A DNA stretch of 44,297 bases from contig JBKEAJ010000129.1 of assembly GCA_047972135.1 (NCBI GenBank), forward strand, positions 1 through 44,297, in the 5' to 3' direction. The notes beneath the pieces are model-generated. The model was not told where the DNA came from, did not search any database, and saw only the letters and a list, made by a program, of their open reading frames with translations. This document shows, one piece after another, positions 34,411 through 42,305 of the stretch (positions are counted from its first letter, which is position 1; the number at the start of each line of letters is the position of its first letter). The translations under genes and the position numbers were made by a program. Source of the DNA: JBKEAJ01 sp047972135 (GTDB taxonomy: Bacteria > Bacteroidota > Bacteroidia > Bacteroidales > Prolixibacteraceae).

Positions 34411-35250
34411 ATGAGCACAGCAAACATTTATCATCTGTTTACTACTTGGCAGGGGGAAGCCCCAATATCAGTAAAATCAATAAATGGAGGCTGTATCGGA
34501 GCATCATCTATTGCAGAGATGAGTGATGGCAAGAGGTATTTTGTCAAATGTTATGACAAGCCCGATATGCTCATTGCCGAAGCCACAGGATTGAAAATCT
34601 TACACGACACGGGGAAAGTCAGAGTTCCGAACACTGAATACCTTTGCGCAGAGGGTCTGGTTTTAGAGTATATTAGCGAAGGGCTAAGTGGCAATCAGCA
34701 GGAGCTAGGCGCAATGATAGCAAGAATGCACAAGATTGAAGCGTCTCAATTCGGACTGAGCAGTAATAATTTCATTGGCAGCACTCCACAAATAAACACT
34801 CCCACTAGCTCATGGTCAGAATTTTACATGCAAAATAGGCTTTATTTTCAATTTGAATTAATACTAAAAAAAGGGTATTCGGAATTAGCAGACTATCAGG
34901 ACAAAATATTGATGGCTGCACCAAGAATTTTGGACACTGACGATGCAACACCTTCACTCCTGCACGGCGATTTGTGGGGAGGCAATGTGCTGTACGGCAA
35001 AAATGGGATTCCTTACTTGATAGACCCTGCCGTTTATTACGGACACCGAGAAGCAGACATTGCCATGATGCGGCTGTTTGGAGGCTTCAGCAACAAATGT
35101 ATAGAGGCTTACAATGAGGTCTATCCGCTTGCACAAGGCTGGGAATACCGTCAGCCAATTTATCAATTATACCACATTCTGAACCACCTAAACCTCTTTG
35201 GCAGAGGCTATTTATCACAAGTGAAAAGACTTTGTGAGTTTTATTTTTAG
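34411..35250 (+). CDS. Fructosamine/ketosamine-3-kinase family protein
   Basis: A 279-residue APH-fold kinase. The nucleotide lysine is in YFVKCYD (K46), the catalytic loop is HGDLWGGN (D187, N192), and the metal-binding DPAVYYGHREADIAMM (D205, D216) is exactly that of fructosamine kinases. These enzymes phosphorylate ketoamines on glycated proteins or small molecules so that they break down. It is cytoplasmic and stands alone. It is slightly shorter than E. coli YniA but complete at both ends. Confidence 0.92.
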   Translation: MSTANIYHLFTTWQGEAPISVKSINGGCIGASSIAEMSDGKRYFVKCYDKPDMLIAEATGLKILHDTGKVRVPNTEYLCAEGLVLEYISEGLSGNQQELGAMIARMHKIEASQFGLSSNNFIGSTPQINTPTSSWSEFYMQNRLYFQFELILKKGYSELADYQDKILMAAPRILDTDDATPSLLHGDLWGGNVLYGKNGIPYLIDPAVYYGHREADIAMMRLFGGFSNKCIEAYNEVYPLAQGWEYRQPIYQLYHILNHLNLFGRGYLSQVKRLCEFYF

Positions 35251-35258
35251 ACAAAAAA

Positions 35259-35825
35259 CTATTTATTCAACAGCCTTGCAGCCTCGACGGCAAATACCGA
35301 TGCTTGCTCCAATGTTGTACCTTGTTTATGATTGACGAAAACCTTCGCTACATAGCCATTACAGACAAAAAGAAAATAATAGCATTCCTTTTCTGTAATC
35401 TTAAATGCCTCCATCATCTTCCGCATATTGTCGCCCGTTTCAAAAATCCGAAGTTCCTGCACTCCTTTTATCTTTATACTATGGTCTGTTATCTCTTTTC
35501 CTCCCTCAGAAATTATATCCATAAATTTATGATAAGACTCAAGAGCTTCCTTTTTACTTTTAAAGTGCCACCTTACATCGCAAACTTTTATAAACTTCTC
35601 GGCATTATCACCATCAACACTTGTCCACATCTTCATTCTCTGACTTCCCGAGGAAGCACTTTTCAGCCCATACTTTTCACAAAAAGCCGCATTCAAAAAT
35701 AAATCGTCAGAGATATTATCGACATGAGTTTCTTCAAACTTTTGGAACTCCCTTTCGAGCTGGGTCTGTGCAAAAGAGGTCAGACCCATAAAGCATATCA
35801 AAATTATTACTGCTACTTTCTTCAT
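35259..35825 (-). CDS. Secreted protein of unknown function behind ettA
   Basis: A 188-residue protein with a signal peptide (MKKVAVIILICFMGLTSFAQ). The mature part begins with charged helices (LEREFQKFEETHVDN) and has a C-terminal helix with ASVFAVEAARLL. I do not recognise a family. Its ATG overlaps the stop codon of ettA in ATGA, so translation is probably coupled, although a cytoplasmic translation factor and a secreted protein have no known link. The gene faces the fructosamine kinase gene with eight bases between the ends. Confidence 0.55.
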   Translation of the reverse strand: MKKVAVIILICFMGLTSFAQTQLEREFQKFEETHVDNISDDLFLNAAFCEKYGLKSASSGSQRMKMWTSVDGDNAEKFIKVCDVRWHFKSKKEALESYHKFMDIISEGGKEITDHSIKIKGVQELRIFETGDNMRKMMEAFKITEKECYYFLFVCNGYVAKVFVNHKQGTTLEQASVFAVEAARLLNK

Positions 35826-37510
35826 TTCACTAGTTTCTTGTATTTGATTCGTGTAGGCGCAATATCACCAAGTCGTTTTTTCTTATTTTCTTCGTATTCC
35901 GAGAAGCTGCCCTCGAAGAAATAAACCTGCGAGTCGCCCTCAAAAGCGAGAATATGTGTACATATCCTGTCAAGAAACCAACGGTCGTGGCTAATGATAA
36001 CTGCACAACCTGCAAAATTATCAAGTCCTTCTTCCAAAGCCCTTAAAGTATTAACATCTAAGTCGTTGGTAGGCTCGTCTAGCAGAAGTACATTTCCCTC
36101 CTCTTTCAAGGTCATAGCAAGGTGCAAGCGGTTTCTTTCGCCCCCCGACAGAGCAGCCACTTTTTTATTCTGCTCATTGCCCGAGAAATTAAATCGGCTC
36201 AAATAGGCTCTGGAATTGACTTGCCGACCGCCCATCATTATCAAATCCTGCTCATCTGCGAAGTTCTGCCAAATAGTTTTTTCAGGGTCAATATTTGAAT
36301 GAGCTTGGTCAACATAAGCTATTTTAGCGGTTTCCCCCACCTTAAACTCTCCTTTATCTGCCTCATGCTCCCCCATAATCATTTTGAATATTGTAGATTT
36401 TCCAGCACCGTTTGGTCCGATAATCCCAACTATTCCGGCTTGTGGCAATTTGAAGTTTAAGCTCTCGTAGAGCAACTTGTCGCCAAAAGCCTTCGACACA
36501 TCAACGGCCTCGATAACCTCAGTGCCGAGACGAGGTCCGTTTGGTATATATATTTCTAACTTCTCATCTAGCTGTTTCTGATCTTGGTTTAACAGTTTGT
36601 CGTAGCTGTTCAGACGAGCTTTAGCTTTCGACTGTCGTCCTTTTGCACCTTGTCTAATCCAATCTAGTTCCCGTTCAAGGGTCTTACGTCTTTTCGATGC
36701 TTGTTTCTCCTCTGTCGCCAATCGTTTGGCTTTTTGGTCTAGCCACGACGAGTAATTCCCCTTCCAAGGAATACCCTCACCCCTATCAAGTTCCAAAATC
36801 CACCCTGCCACATTGTCAAGGAAATATCTATCGTGAGTAACGGCTATCACAGTTCCTTTATACTGCTGCAAATGCTGCTCCAACCACAATATCGACTCTG
36901 CATCAAGGTGGTTGGTGGGCTCGTCGAGCAACAATACATCTGGCTCTTGAAGCAACAAGCGGCACAAAGCCACTCTGCGGCGTTCGCCACCCGAGAGGTG
37001 TTTAACGGGCTGGTCGCCCGGTGGAGTCCGCAAAGCATCCATTGCTATTTCGAGCTTTGTTTCTAGCTCCCAAGCATTGGAAGCGTCGATTTTATCTTGC
37101 AGCTTCGCTTGTTTTTCCAACAAAGCATCCATTTTGTCGGGGTCGGAGTAGTTCTCCTCCAATCCCATCATCTCGCTGATTTTATTGTATTCGTCAAGAA
37201 TTGCCACCGTTTCGGCAGCACCCTCTTTCACAATATCCATCACCGTTTTCGAGTCGTCAAGCAGAGGCTCTTGTGGCAAGTAGCCAACAGTGTATCCTGG
37301 AGCAAACTGCAGGTCGCCCTGAAAATTAGTCTCTAAACCCGCAATAATCTTCATAAGTGTAGACTTTCCCGAACCATTAAGTCCGAGTATTCCAATCTTA
37401 GCACCGTAAAAGAAACTCAGGTGTATATTCTTGATAACAGGAGTATTAGCACCGGGAAAAGTTTTGCTAACCCGCGACATTGAAAAAATCACTTTCTTAT
37501 CGTCTGACAT
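35822..37510 (-). CDS. ettA: Energy-dependent translational throttle protein EttA (ABC-F)
   Basis: A 562-residue protein with two ABC ATPase domains and no membrane part. The first Walker A is GLNGSGKST (43-51), the signature LSGGERRR and DEPTNHLD follow; the second has GPNGAGKST, LSGGERNR and DEPTNDLD. The arginine- and lysine-rich linker (KRRKTLERELDWIRQGAKGRQSKAK region) is typical of EttA. It binds the ribosomal E site and gates translation at low energy. The ATG at 37510 is preferred over the TTG at 37519. Its start is 60 bases from the end of the GNAT-like gene, with a promoter candidate between. Confidence 0.93.
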   Translation of the reverse strand: MSDDKKVIFSMSRVSKTFPGANTPVIKNIHLSFFYGAKIGILGLNGSGKSTLMKIIAGLETNFQGDLQFAPGYTVGYLPQEPLLDDSKTVMDIVKEGAAETVAILDEYNKISEMMGLEENYSDPDKMDALLEKQAKLQDKIDASNAWELETKLEIAMDALRTPPGDQPVKHLSGGERRRVALCRLLLQEPDVLLLDEPTNHLDAESILWLEQHLQQYKGTVIAVTHDRYFLDNVAGWILELDRGEGIPWKGNYSSWLDQKAKRLATEEKQASKRRKTLERELDWIRQGAKGRQSKAKARLNSYDKLLNQDQKQLDEKLEIYIPNGPRLGTEVIEAVDVSKAFGDKLLYESLNFKLPQAGIVGIIGPNGAGKSTIFKMIMGEHEADKGEFKVGETAKIAYVDQAHSNIDPEKTIWQNFADEQDLIMMGGRQVNSRAYLSRFNFSGNEQNKKVAALSGGERNRLHLAMTLKEEGNVLLLDEPTNDLDVNTLRALEEGLDNFAGCAVIISHDRWFLDRICTHILAFEGDSQVYFFEGSFSEYEENKKKRLGDIAPTRIKYKKLVK

Positions 37511-37540
37511 TTTATTCAATCATTAAATATAAATCGAACG

Positions 37541-37570
37541 CAAAGTTATGAAATAAAAAGAAGCAAGCAA
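37541..37570 (-). promoter_or_regulatory. Candidate promoter of ettA
   Basis: On the minus strand TAACTTTG (-7, 37541-37548) is preceded after 19 bases by TTG (37568-37570). The spacing is as expected for Bacteroidota. It lies 30 bases before the ettA ATG and reaches the last base before the upstream gene's stop codon. Confidence 0.5.
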
Positions 37571-38737
37571 TCAGTCCTCCATCACTTCTGCTCTTTTAAA
37601 CTCTTTTGTTCGGTCGAACAGATAGCGCAAAGTCTTGTGGGTTCTGTCATACACAGCTCCTACCGCCTTAAAAACAGCTATCATCTTAGGATTAAAATCT
37701 GCCACCCAACTCAATTCCATTTGCTTATACCACATTTTTCGTAGCAGGACCTCCCTTATTTTATAGAATATTGCCGATTCAACACCACTCTTTTGATACT
37801 TCGGCACAACCCCCATCACCAATACACGACATCGATTGATGGTTTTCTGCCTGCGATACCACATCAATTTCAAAATATTTACGAGGTTCAACTTGCCACT
37901 GGGTATTTTCTTCAATAGCTGATTTATGTCTGGCACCATCATAAATATAGCTATCGGTCGCCCCTCCTTATACACAAACCAAATAAAATCCTCATCAAGC
38001 ATATGTTTCGACTCTTTCAGCATTTCGTCTATGTCCTTGGGGTCAATACACTTATAATTACCGTGTTTTGTCCATGCCTGTTCGTATATCTCCATGAAGT
38101 CCTTGATGAACTTTTTCTTTTGTGCAAAACGAAACTGCTCATAGCTAAATCCGGGTTTATTAAACATCCTCTCCGCAATTCTCCAAAACCTGTCGGGTAG
38201 GTCAGGACTGGTAATATCAAGCTGATATGAATACTGCTCGTAGTAGGTCTCGAAACCATAAGTCTTAAACAACTTCTCATAATACGGCAAATTGTACTGC
38301 ATTCCGTAGGTGGGCTGCACAAATCCATCACTCAGAACACCCCAATGAAAAAAATTCTCACCAATGTTTATAGGTCCATCAACAGCTTCCATCCCCTTAT
38401 CTTTCAGCCATTTAATAGCAGTATCGAAAAGAGCATTTGCAGCATCCTGATTATCAATGCATTCAAAGAATCCAAGACCTCCGGTAAGCTGTTCAAAGCT
38501 ATGAGCATAAGTGTCGACCACAAAAGCCGCAATACGCCCCTGCACCTCTCCATCGTCCATAAGCAACCACCTGCAAACGACACCATTTCTGAGAGCATTA
38601 TTTTTCTCGGGATTAAACACATTCTCCACCAAAGCATGTGGTTGACATACCCAATTAGGGTCTCCTTTATATAGTTTATGAGGGAACTTATGAAAAAGCT
38701 CAATCTGCTTTCCATCCCTAACTTCTAGCACTTGCAT
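37571..38737 (-). CDS. GNAT-like acyltransferase family protein
   Basis: A 388-residue soluble protein, with ATG at 38737 chosen over GTG at 38743. The first part (KFPHKLYKGDPNWVCQPH, FFECIDNQDAANALFDTAIKWLKDKGMEAVDGPINIGEN) and the C-terminal half (EGRPIAIFMMVPDINQ, RCRVLVMGVVPKYQKSGVESAIFYKI) follow the pattern of large GNAT-related proteins widespread in Bacteroidota. The acceptor is unknown. A minus-strand TACCTTTG at 38789-38796 is a possible -7 box, 52 bases upstream. Confidence 0.65.
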   Translation of the reverse strand: MQVLEVRDGKQIELFHKFPHKLYKGDPNWVCQPHALVENVFNPEKNNALRNGVVCRWLLMDDGEVQGRIAAFVVDTYAHSFEQLTGGLGFFECIDNQDAANALFDTAIKWLKDKGMEAVDGPINIGENFFHWGVLSDGFVQPTYGMQYNLPYYEKLFKTYGFETYYEQYSYQLDITSPDLPDRFWRIAERMFNKPGFSYEQFRFAQKKKFIKDFMEIYEQAWTKHGNYKCIDPKDIDEMLKESKHMLDEDFIWFVYKEGRPIAIFMMVPDINQLLKKIPSGKLNLVNILKLMWYRRQKTINRCRVLVMGVVPKYQKSGVESAIFYKIREVLLRKMWYKQMELSWVADFNPKMIAVFKAVGAVYDRTHKTLRYLFDRTKEFKRAEVMED

Positions 38738-38788
38738 AAGCACAACTTTCTCACATATTCAAAATTACACCGAACCACTTTCGTTTTA

Positions 38789-38796
38789 CAAAGGTA
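38789..38796 (-). promoter_or_regulatory. Candidate -7 element for the GNAT-like gene
   Basis: TACCTTTG on the minus strand fits TAnnTTTG and is suitably placed before the gene. No clear -33 box was found. Confidence 0.35.
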
Positions 38797-38815
38797 ATTC
38801 TATTTTTTGAAACAC

Positions 38816-39002
38816 TAGATTTTTGGATTTTCAGATATTCGGATGACAGTGGTCGGTGGTCGGTGGTCAGTGGTCAGACAACAGCTGGGCAGAAAATGTT
38901 CTGCCCTTACATTATCGTCTATATGCTGTCGTCATTGCGAGCGTAGCGTGGCAATCTGTTCTCCGTTGCAGGAGATTGCTTCGTCGCAAGCTCCTCGCAA
39001 TG
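38816..39002 (+). repeat. Composite repeat, copy C (inverted to A and B), with a 7-bp tandem insert
   Basis: From left: the tail (ATTTTTGGATTTTCAGATAT and on), four tandem units GTGGTC(G/A) at 38849-38876, the GGGCAGAA/TTCTGCCC hairpin (38887-38906), and the 71-bp CATTGCGAG element (38933-39002). The order mirrors copies A and B. The tandem units are absent from those copies. Confidence 0.85.
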
Positions 39003-39070
39003 ACGTTCGTTTATTGGCTGTTGTCATCGCATCATCATAGCATTGTAATGTCGTAGTATCATATAAACAG

Positions 39071-39161
39071 CCACCTCCTCCCCCTTCGGGTACTCCTCCT
39101 TCGCAGGAGGAGAGATTTTAACTCCCCTCCTCATGGAGGAGGGGTGCCGCAGGCGAGGTGG
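39071..39161. repeat. Palindromic repeat cluster CCACCTC ... GAGGTGG
   Basis: Outer arms CCACCTC and GAGGTGG enclose two strong hairpins: CTCCTCC/GGAGGAG (39093-39112) and CCCCTCCTC/GAGGAGGGG (39124-39144). Similar folded units are dispersed in many Bacteroidota genomes; only one copy is seen here. It is not followed by a U-run. Confidence 0.7.
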
Positions 39162-39321
39162 TTTGTATTTTTAAACCTTAAACAGTTCAACGATTCAACA
39201 ATTAAACATTGCATTCCTCTCATAACACCCTACATATCCGCTATTTAGCAAAAGGGGAAAGTTTTTATTATTAAAAATCGAATTTTACGACGAAAAGTTT
39301 TAAAAAGTCGATTTCTCTAAC

Positions 39322-39329
39322 TATCTTTG
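39322..39329 (+). promoter_or_regulatory. Candidate promoter of the methylmalonyl-CoA cluster
   Basis: TATCTTTG is an exact match to TAnnTTTG. A T-rich GTTTT about 20 bases upstream (39296-39300) could serve as -33. The mce ATG follows after 38 bases. It probably drives the whole mce-mmd-oad unit. Confidence 0.55.
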
Positions 39330-39367
39330 TGTGCAAATATTTAATATAAAAATCACATTATAATATT

Positions 39368-39775
39368 ATGAACATCAAGGGTATTGAGCACATCGGAATA
39401 GCGGTAACAAACTTGGAAGAATCCATCAATTATTACGAAGGAATTTTAGGCATGAAATGTTATGCAATAGAAGAAATTGCCGATCAAAAGTTAAAAACGG
39501 AATTCTTTCAAGTAGGCGGCACAAAAATAGAGCTATTGGAGTCCACTGACCCCGAAGGTCCGATTGGCAAATTTGTTGAAAAAAGAGGGCAAGGTGTCCA
39601 CCACATTGCCTTTGCTGTTGATTCGGCAACGAAAGCACTCGAAGAGGTTGGTGAGAAGGGAGTGCAGCTCATCGACAAGACATCACGCAAGGGAGCGGAA
39701 AATCTCAACATCGGATTTTTACATCCCAAGTCTACACTCGGAGTGTTGACTGAATTTTGTTCTGTAAACGAATAA
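39368..39775 (+). CDS. mce: Methylmalonyl-CoA epimerase
   Basis: A 135-residue vicinal-oxygen-chelate protein that converts (R)- to (S)-methylmalonyl-CoA. Likely metal ligands are H8 (GIEHIG), H79 (VHHIAFAV) and E129 (LTEFC). The length is normal. It is first in the cluster and stands 80 bases before the carboxyltransferase, so it hands its product to the decarboxylase in the succinate-to-propionate route. Confidence 0.95.
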   Translation: MNIKGIEHIGIAVTNLEESINYYEGILGMKCYAIEEIADQKLKTEFFQVGGTKIELLESTDPEGPIGKFVEKRGQGVHHIAFAVDSATKALEEVGEKGVQLIDKTSRKGAENLNIGFLHPKSTLGVLTEFCSVNE

Positions 39776-39855
39776 AAACTCAAGGTATAAACCCTGCTAA
39801 GGAATAAACTTGTTGTGTTTTGTTCCGTGTTGGGTTCTTGAAAAAATACATACAA

Positions 39856-41415
39856 ATGAACAATCAAGAGAAAGTTAAAAAACTTATTGACCTAAGAGCC
39901 GAGGCAAAACTAGGCGGAGGTCAGAGTAGAATTGACAAACAGCACTCACAGGGCAAGTTGTCGGCAAGAGAGCGAGTAGAGCTACTTTTGGACGAGGACA
40001 GTTTCGAGGAGTTTGACATGTTTGTAACCCACCGTTGTACCAACTTCGGCATGGAAAAGAAGACATTTTTGGGCGATGGAGTTGTAACGGGTCAAGGCAC
40101 CATCGATGGACGCTTAGTATTTGTCTTCTCGCAAGACTTCACAGTGTTGGGCGGCTCATTGTCGGAGACCTTTGCAGCAAAGATTTGCAAGGTTATGGAC
40201 ATGGCGATGAAAGTGGGAGCACCTGTCATAGGTATCAACGATTCGGGCGGTGCACGTATCCAAGAGGGTGTAACGAGTTTGGCGGGCTATGCTGAAATTT
40301 TTGAAAGAAACATCCTTGCATCGGGTGTTATTCCACAGATTTCGGCAATATTCGGACCATGTGCAGGAGGGGCGGTTTATTCACCGGCACTTACCGATTT
40401 CATTATGATGACCAAGGAAAACTCCTATATGTTCGTAACTGGTCCTAAAGTTGTGAAGACTGTAACCGGTGAGGACATTAGCACTGAAGACTTAGGAGGC
40501 GGACACATGCACTCGTCTAAATCGGGAGTTTCTCATTTCCTTGTAGAAGATGAGCAACAAGGCTTGATGATGATACGCAAGCTCTTGTCTTATCTACCAT
40601 CCAACAATCTTGAAGACCCACCTTTGTCGGAAAACACAGACCCTATTGATAGGCTTGAGGACTCTCTGAATGAGATTATCCCCGACAATCCCAATAAGCC
40701 CTACGACATGTTTGATGTCATTAGAGCATTGACCGACCAAACAGAGTTTTTGGAGGTACACCACAATTATGCAAAGAACATTATTTGCGGTTTCGCCAAG
40801 TTCAATGGTCAGCCTGTGGGCATTGTTGCCAATCAGCCTAATTATCTAGCAGGAGTACTAGACATAGAGGCTTCACGCAAGGCGGCACGTTTTGTACGTT
40901 TTCTCGACAGTTTCAATATTCCTATTATCACGCTTGTTGACGTTCCTGGTTTCCTACCGGGCAGTGGACAAGAGTCGGGAGGTATTATCACGCATGGAGC
41001 GAAGTTGATGTTTGCTTATGGCGAGGCAACTGTTCCGAAGATTACCATTACCTTGCGTAAATCATACGGAGGAGCGCATGATGTAATGAGCTGTAAGCAG
41101 CTACGTGGCGACCTTAACTACGCTTGGCCTACAGCCGAGATTGCAGTTATGGGAGCAGCCGGAGCAGTGGAGGTACTTCATGGTCGTAAGATACAGTCTA
41201 TTGAAGCTCCCGAAGAGCGTCAGAAGTATGTCAGTGAGCATGAGACCGAGTATAAGGAGAAGTTTGCAAATCCGTATCAAGCAGCCTCTTATGGATATAT
41301 CGACGATGTAATCGAGCCACGCAATACACGTTTCAGAATTATCAGAGGATTACAAAGTCTTGCAACCAAGAAGTTGGTGAACCCTCCTAAAAAACATTCA
41401 AACATTCCATTATAA
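39856..41415 (+). CDS. mmdA: Methylmalonyl-CoA decarboxylase alpha / propionyl-CoA carboxylase carboxyltransferase subunit
   Basis: A 519-residue carboxyltransferase of the crotonase-like fold, with the two halves marked by SGGARIQEGVTSLAGYAEIF and DVPGFLPGSGQESGGIITHGAKL. It moves the carboxyl group from methylmalonyl-CoA to biotin on the carrier protein. The ATG at 39856 (MNNQEKVKKL) is chosen; a TTG at 39820 would add twelve residues. The downstream genes supply the gamma subunit, biotin carrier and sodium-pumping beta subunit, so this is the decarboxylase rather than a biosynthetic carboxylase. Confidence 0.95.
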   Translation: MNNQEKVKKLIDLRAEAKLGGGQSRIDKQHSQGKLSARERVELLLDEDSFEEFDMFVTHRCTNFGMEKKTFLGDGVVTGQGTIDGRLVFVFSQDFTVLGGSLSETFAAKICKVMDMAMKVGAPVIGINDSGGARIQEGVTSLAGYAEIFERNILASGVIPQISAIFGPCAGGAVYSPALTDFIMMTKENSYMFVTGPKVVKTVTGEDISTEDLGGGHMHSSKSGVSHFLVEDEQQGLMMIRKLLSYLPSNNLEDPPLSENTDPIDRLEDSLNEIIPDNPNKPYDMFDVIRALTDQTEFLEVHHNYAKNIICGFAKFNGQPVGIVANQPNYLAGVLDIEASRKAARFVRFLDSFNIPIITLVDVPGFLPGSGQESGGIITHGAKLMFAYGEATVPKITITLRKSYGGAHDVMSCKQLRGDLNYAWPTAEIAVMGAAGAVEVLHGRKIQSIEAPEERQKYVSEHETEYKEKFANPYQAASYGYIDDVIEPRNTRFRIIRGLQSLATKKLVNPPKKHSNIPL

Positions 41416-41426
41416 TCACGATTGTC

Positions 41427-41840
41427 ATGAATATTTTTTCAGGAGTAATTTTACGAGTGGCAAACCTTGAATACGCATGGATTGTAGTGTTGGTAGGTTT
41501 TATCATTGTGATAATAGCCTTAGCCTTACTCTTCTTTGTTTTCTCACAAGTGCCTGTGATAATGAGTAATATCAACAAGCGCAGAAGACTTAGAAGTTAT
41601 AAATCCGCAAGAAAGCAAGCCGCCAAAGCAAGAGCTTTGAAAGAGGCAGAACAAGCAAAGCGCATTGACGAAGAAGGAATAGAGGGTAATGTTGTAGCAG
41701 CAATCAGCTTAGCTATCCACAATTTTTTCAACGAGATGCACGACAAAGAGGCCGCCATTGTTACCATCAAAAAGGTAAGGAAGGCATATTCTCCATGGAG
41801 TTCTAAGATATACGGGGTCATGAATAACTGGCCTAAATAA
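41427..41840 (+). CDS. OadG-family gamma subunit of the sodium-pumping decarboxylase
   Basis: A 137-residue protein with one N-terminal membrane helix (about 16-45, AWIVVLVGFIIVIIALALLFFVF) and a charged tail with AAISLAIHNFF and a C-terminal SPWSSKIYGVMNNW, as in Bacteroidota OadG proteins. It holds the carboxyltransferase to the beta subunit. It starts 11 bases after mmdA. Confidence 0.88.
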   Translation: MNIFSGVILRVANLEYAWIVVLVGFIIVIIALALLFFVFSQVPVIMSNINKRRRLRSYKSARKQAAKARALKEAEQAKRIDEEGIEGNVVAAISLAIHNFFNEMHDKEAAIVTIKKVRKAYSPWSSKIYGVMNNWPK

Positions 41841-41861
41841 TAATTCTGAATAGAGAAAAAA

Positions 41862-42287
41862 ATGAAGAAATATAAATTCAAAATAACAGGTTACGAATAC
41901 GAAGTAGGCATAATAAATGTTGAAGATGGTATTGCAGAGCTTGAAGTTAACGGCACAAAGTACTCCGTAGAGCTTGAGCAAGAATTGATGCAAAGCAAGA
42001 AGACTCCTGTAGTAGTTCAGCAAAAAGCTGCACCGAAGCCGGGCGAAGGAGTTATCGTTCCCGACAAGTCAGGCACTTCCAAACTAAAAGCTCCACTTCC
42101 GGGTACAATTTTCAAGATGCTCGTTAAAGAAGGCGACACCATTGAGAAAGGGCAAACTGTCCTAATCATGGAAGCCATGAAAATGGAGAATGAAATCAAC
42201 GCCGACAAAGCAGGTGTTGTATCGACGGTAAAGGTTAAGGAAGGCGATGCTGTTCTTGACGGCGACGTATTAATAGAAATAAGCTAA
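41862..42287 (+). CDS. mmdC: Biotin carboxyl carrier protein of the decarboxylase
   Basis: A 141-residue protein. The C-terminal biotinyl domain holds EAMKMEN with biotin lysine K107; residues 51-75 form a proline- and alanine-containing linker. The N-terminal 45 residues are a short fold present in related carriers. It carries CO2 between the carboxyltransferase and the membrane beta subunit. It is 21 bases behind oadG and 18 before oadB. Confidence 0.93.
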   Translation: MKKYKFKITGYEYEVGIINVEDGIAELEVNGTKYSVELEQELMQSKKTPVVVQQKAAPKPGEGVIVPDKSGTSKLKAPLPGTIFKMLVKEGDTIEKGQTVLIMEAMKMENEINADKAGVVSTVKVKEGDAVLDGDVLIEIS

Positions 42288-42305
42288 ATCGCAATCCTGA
42301 TTATT

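Noticed and set aside
20486..39002. CRISPR array
   Set aside because: The repeats are far apart, of mixed orientation and without regular spacers or cas genes.
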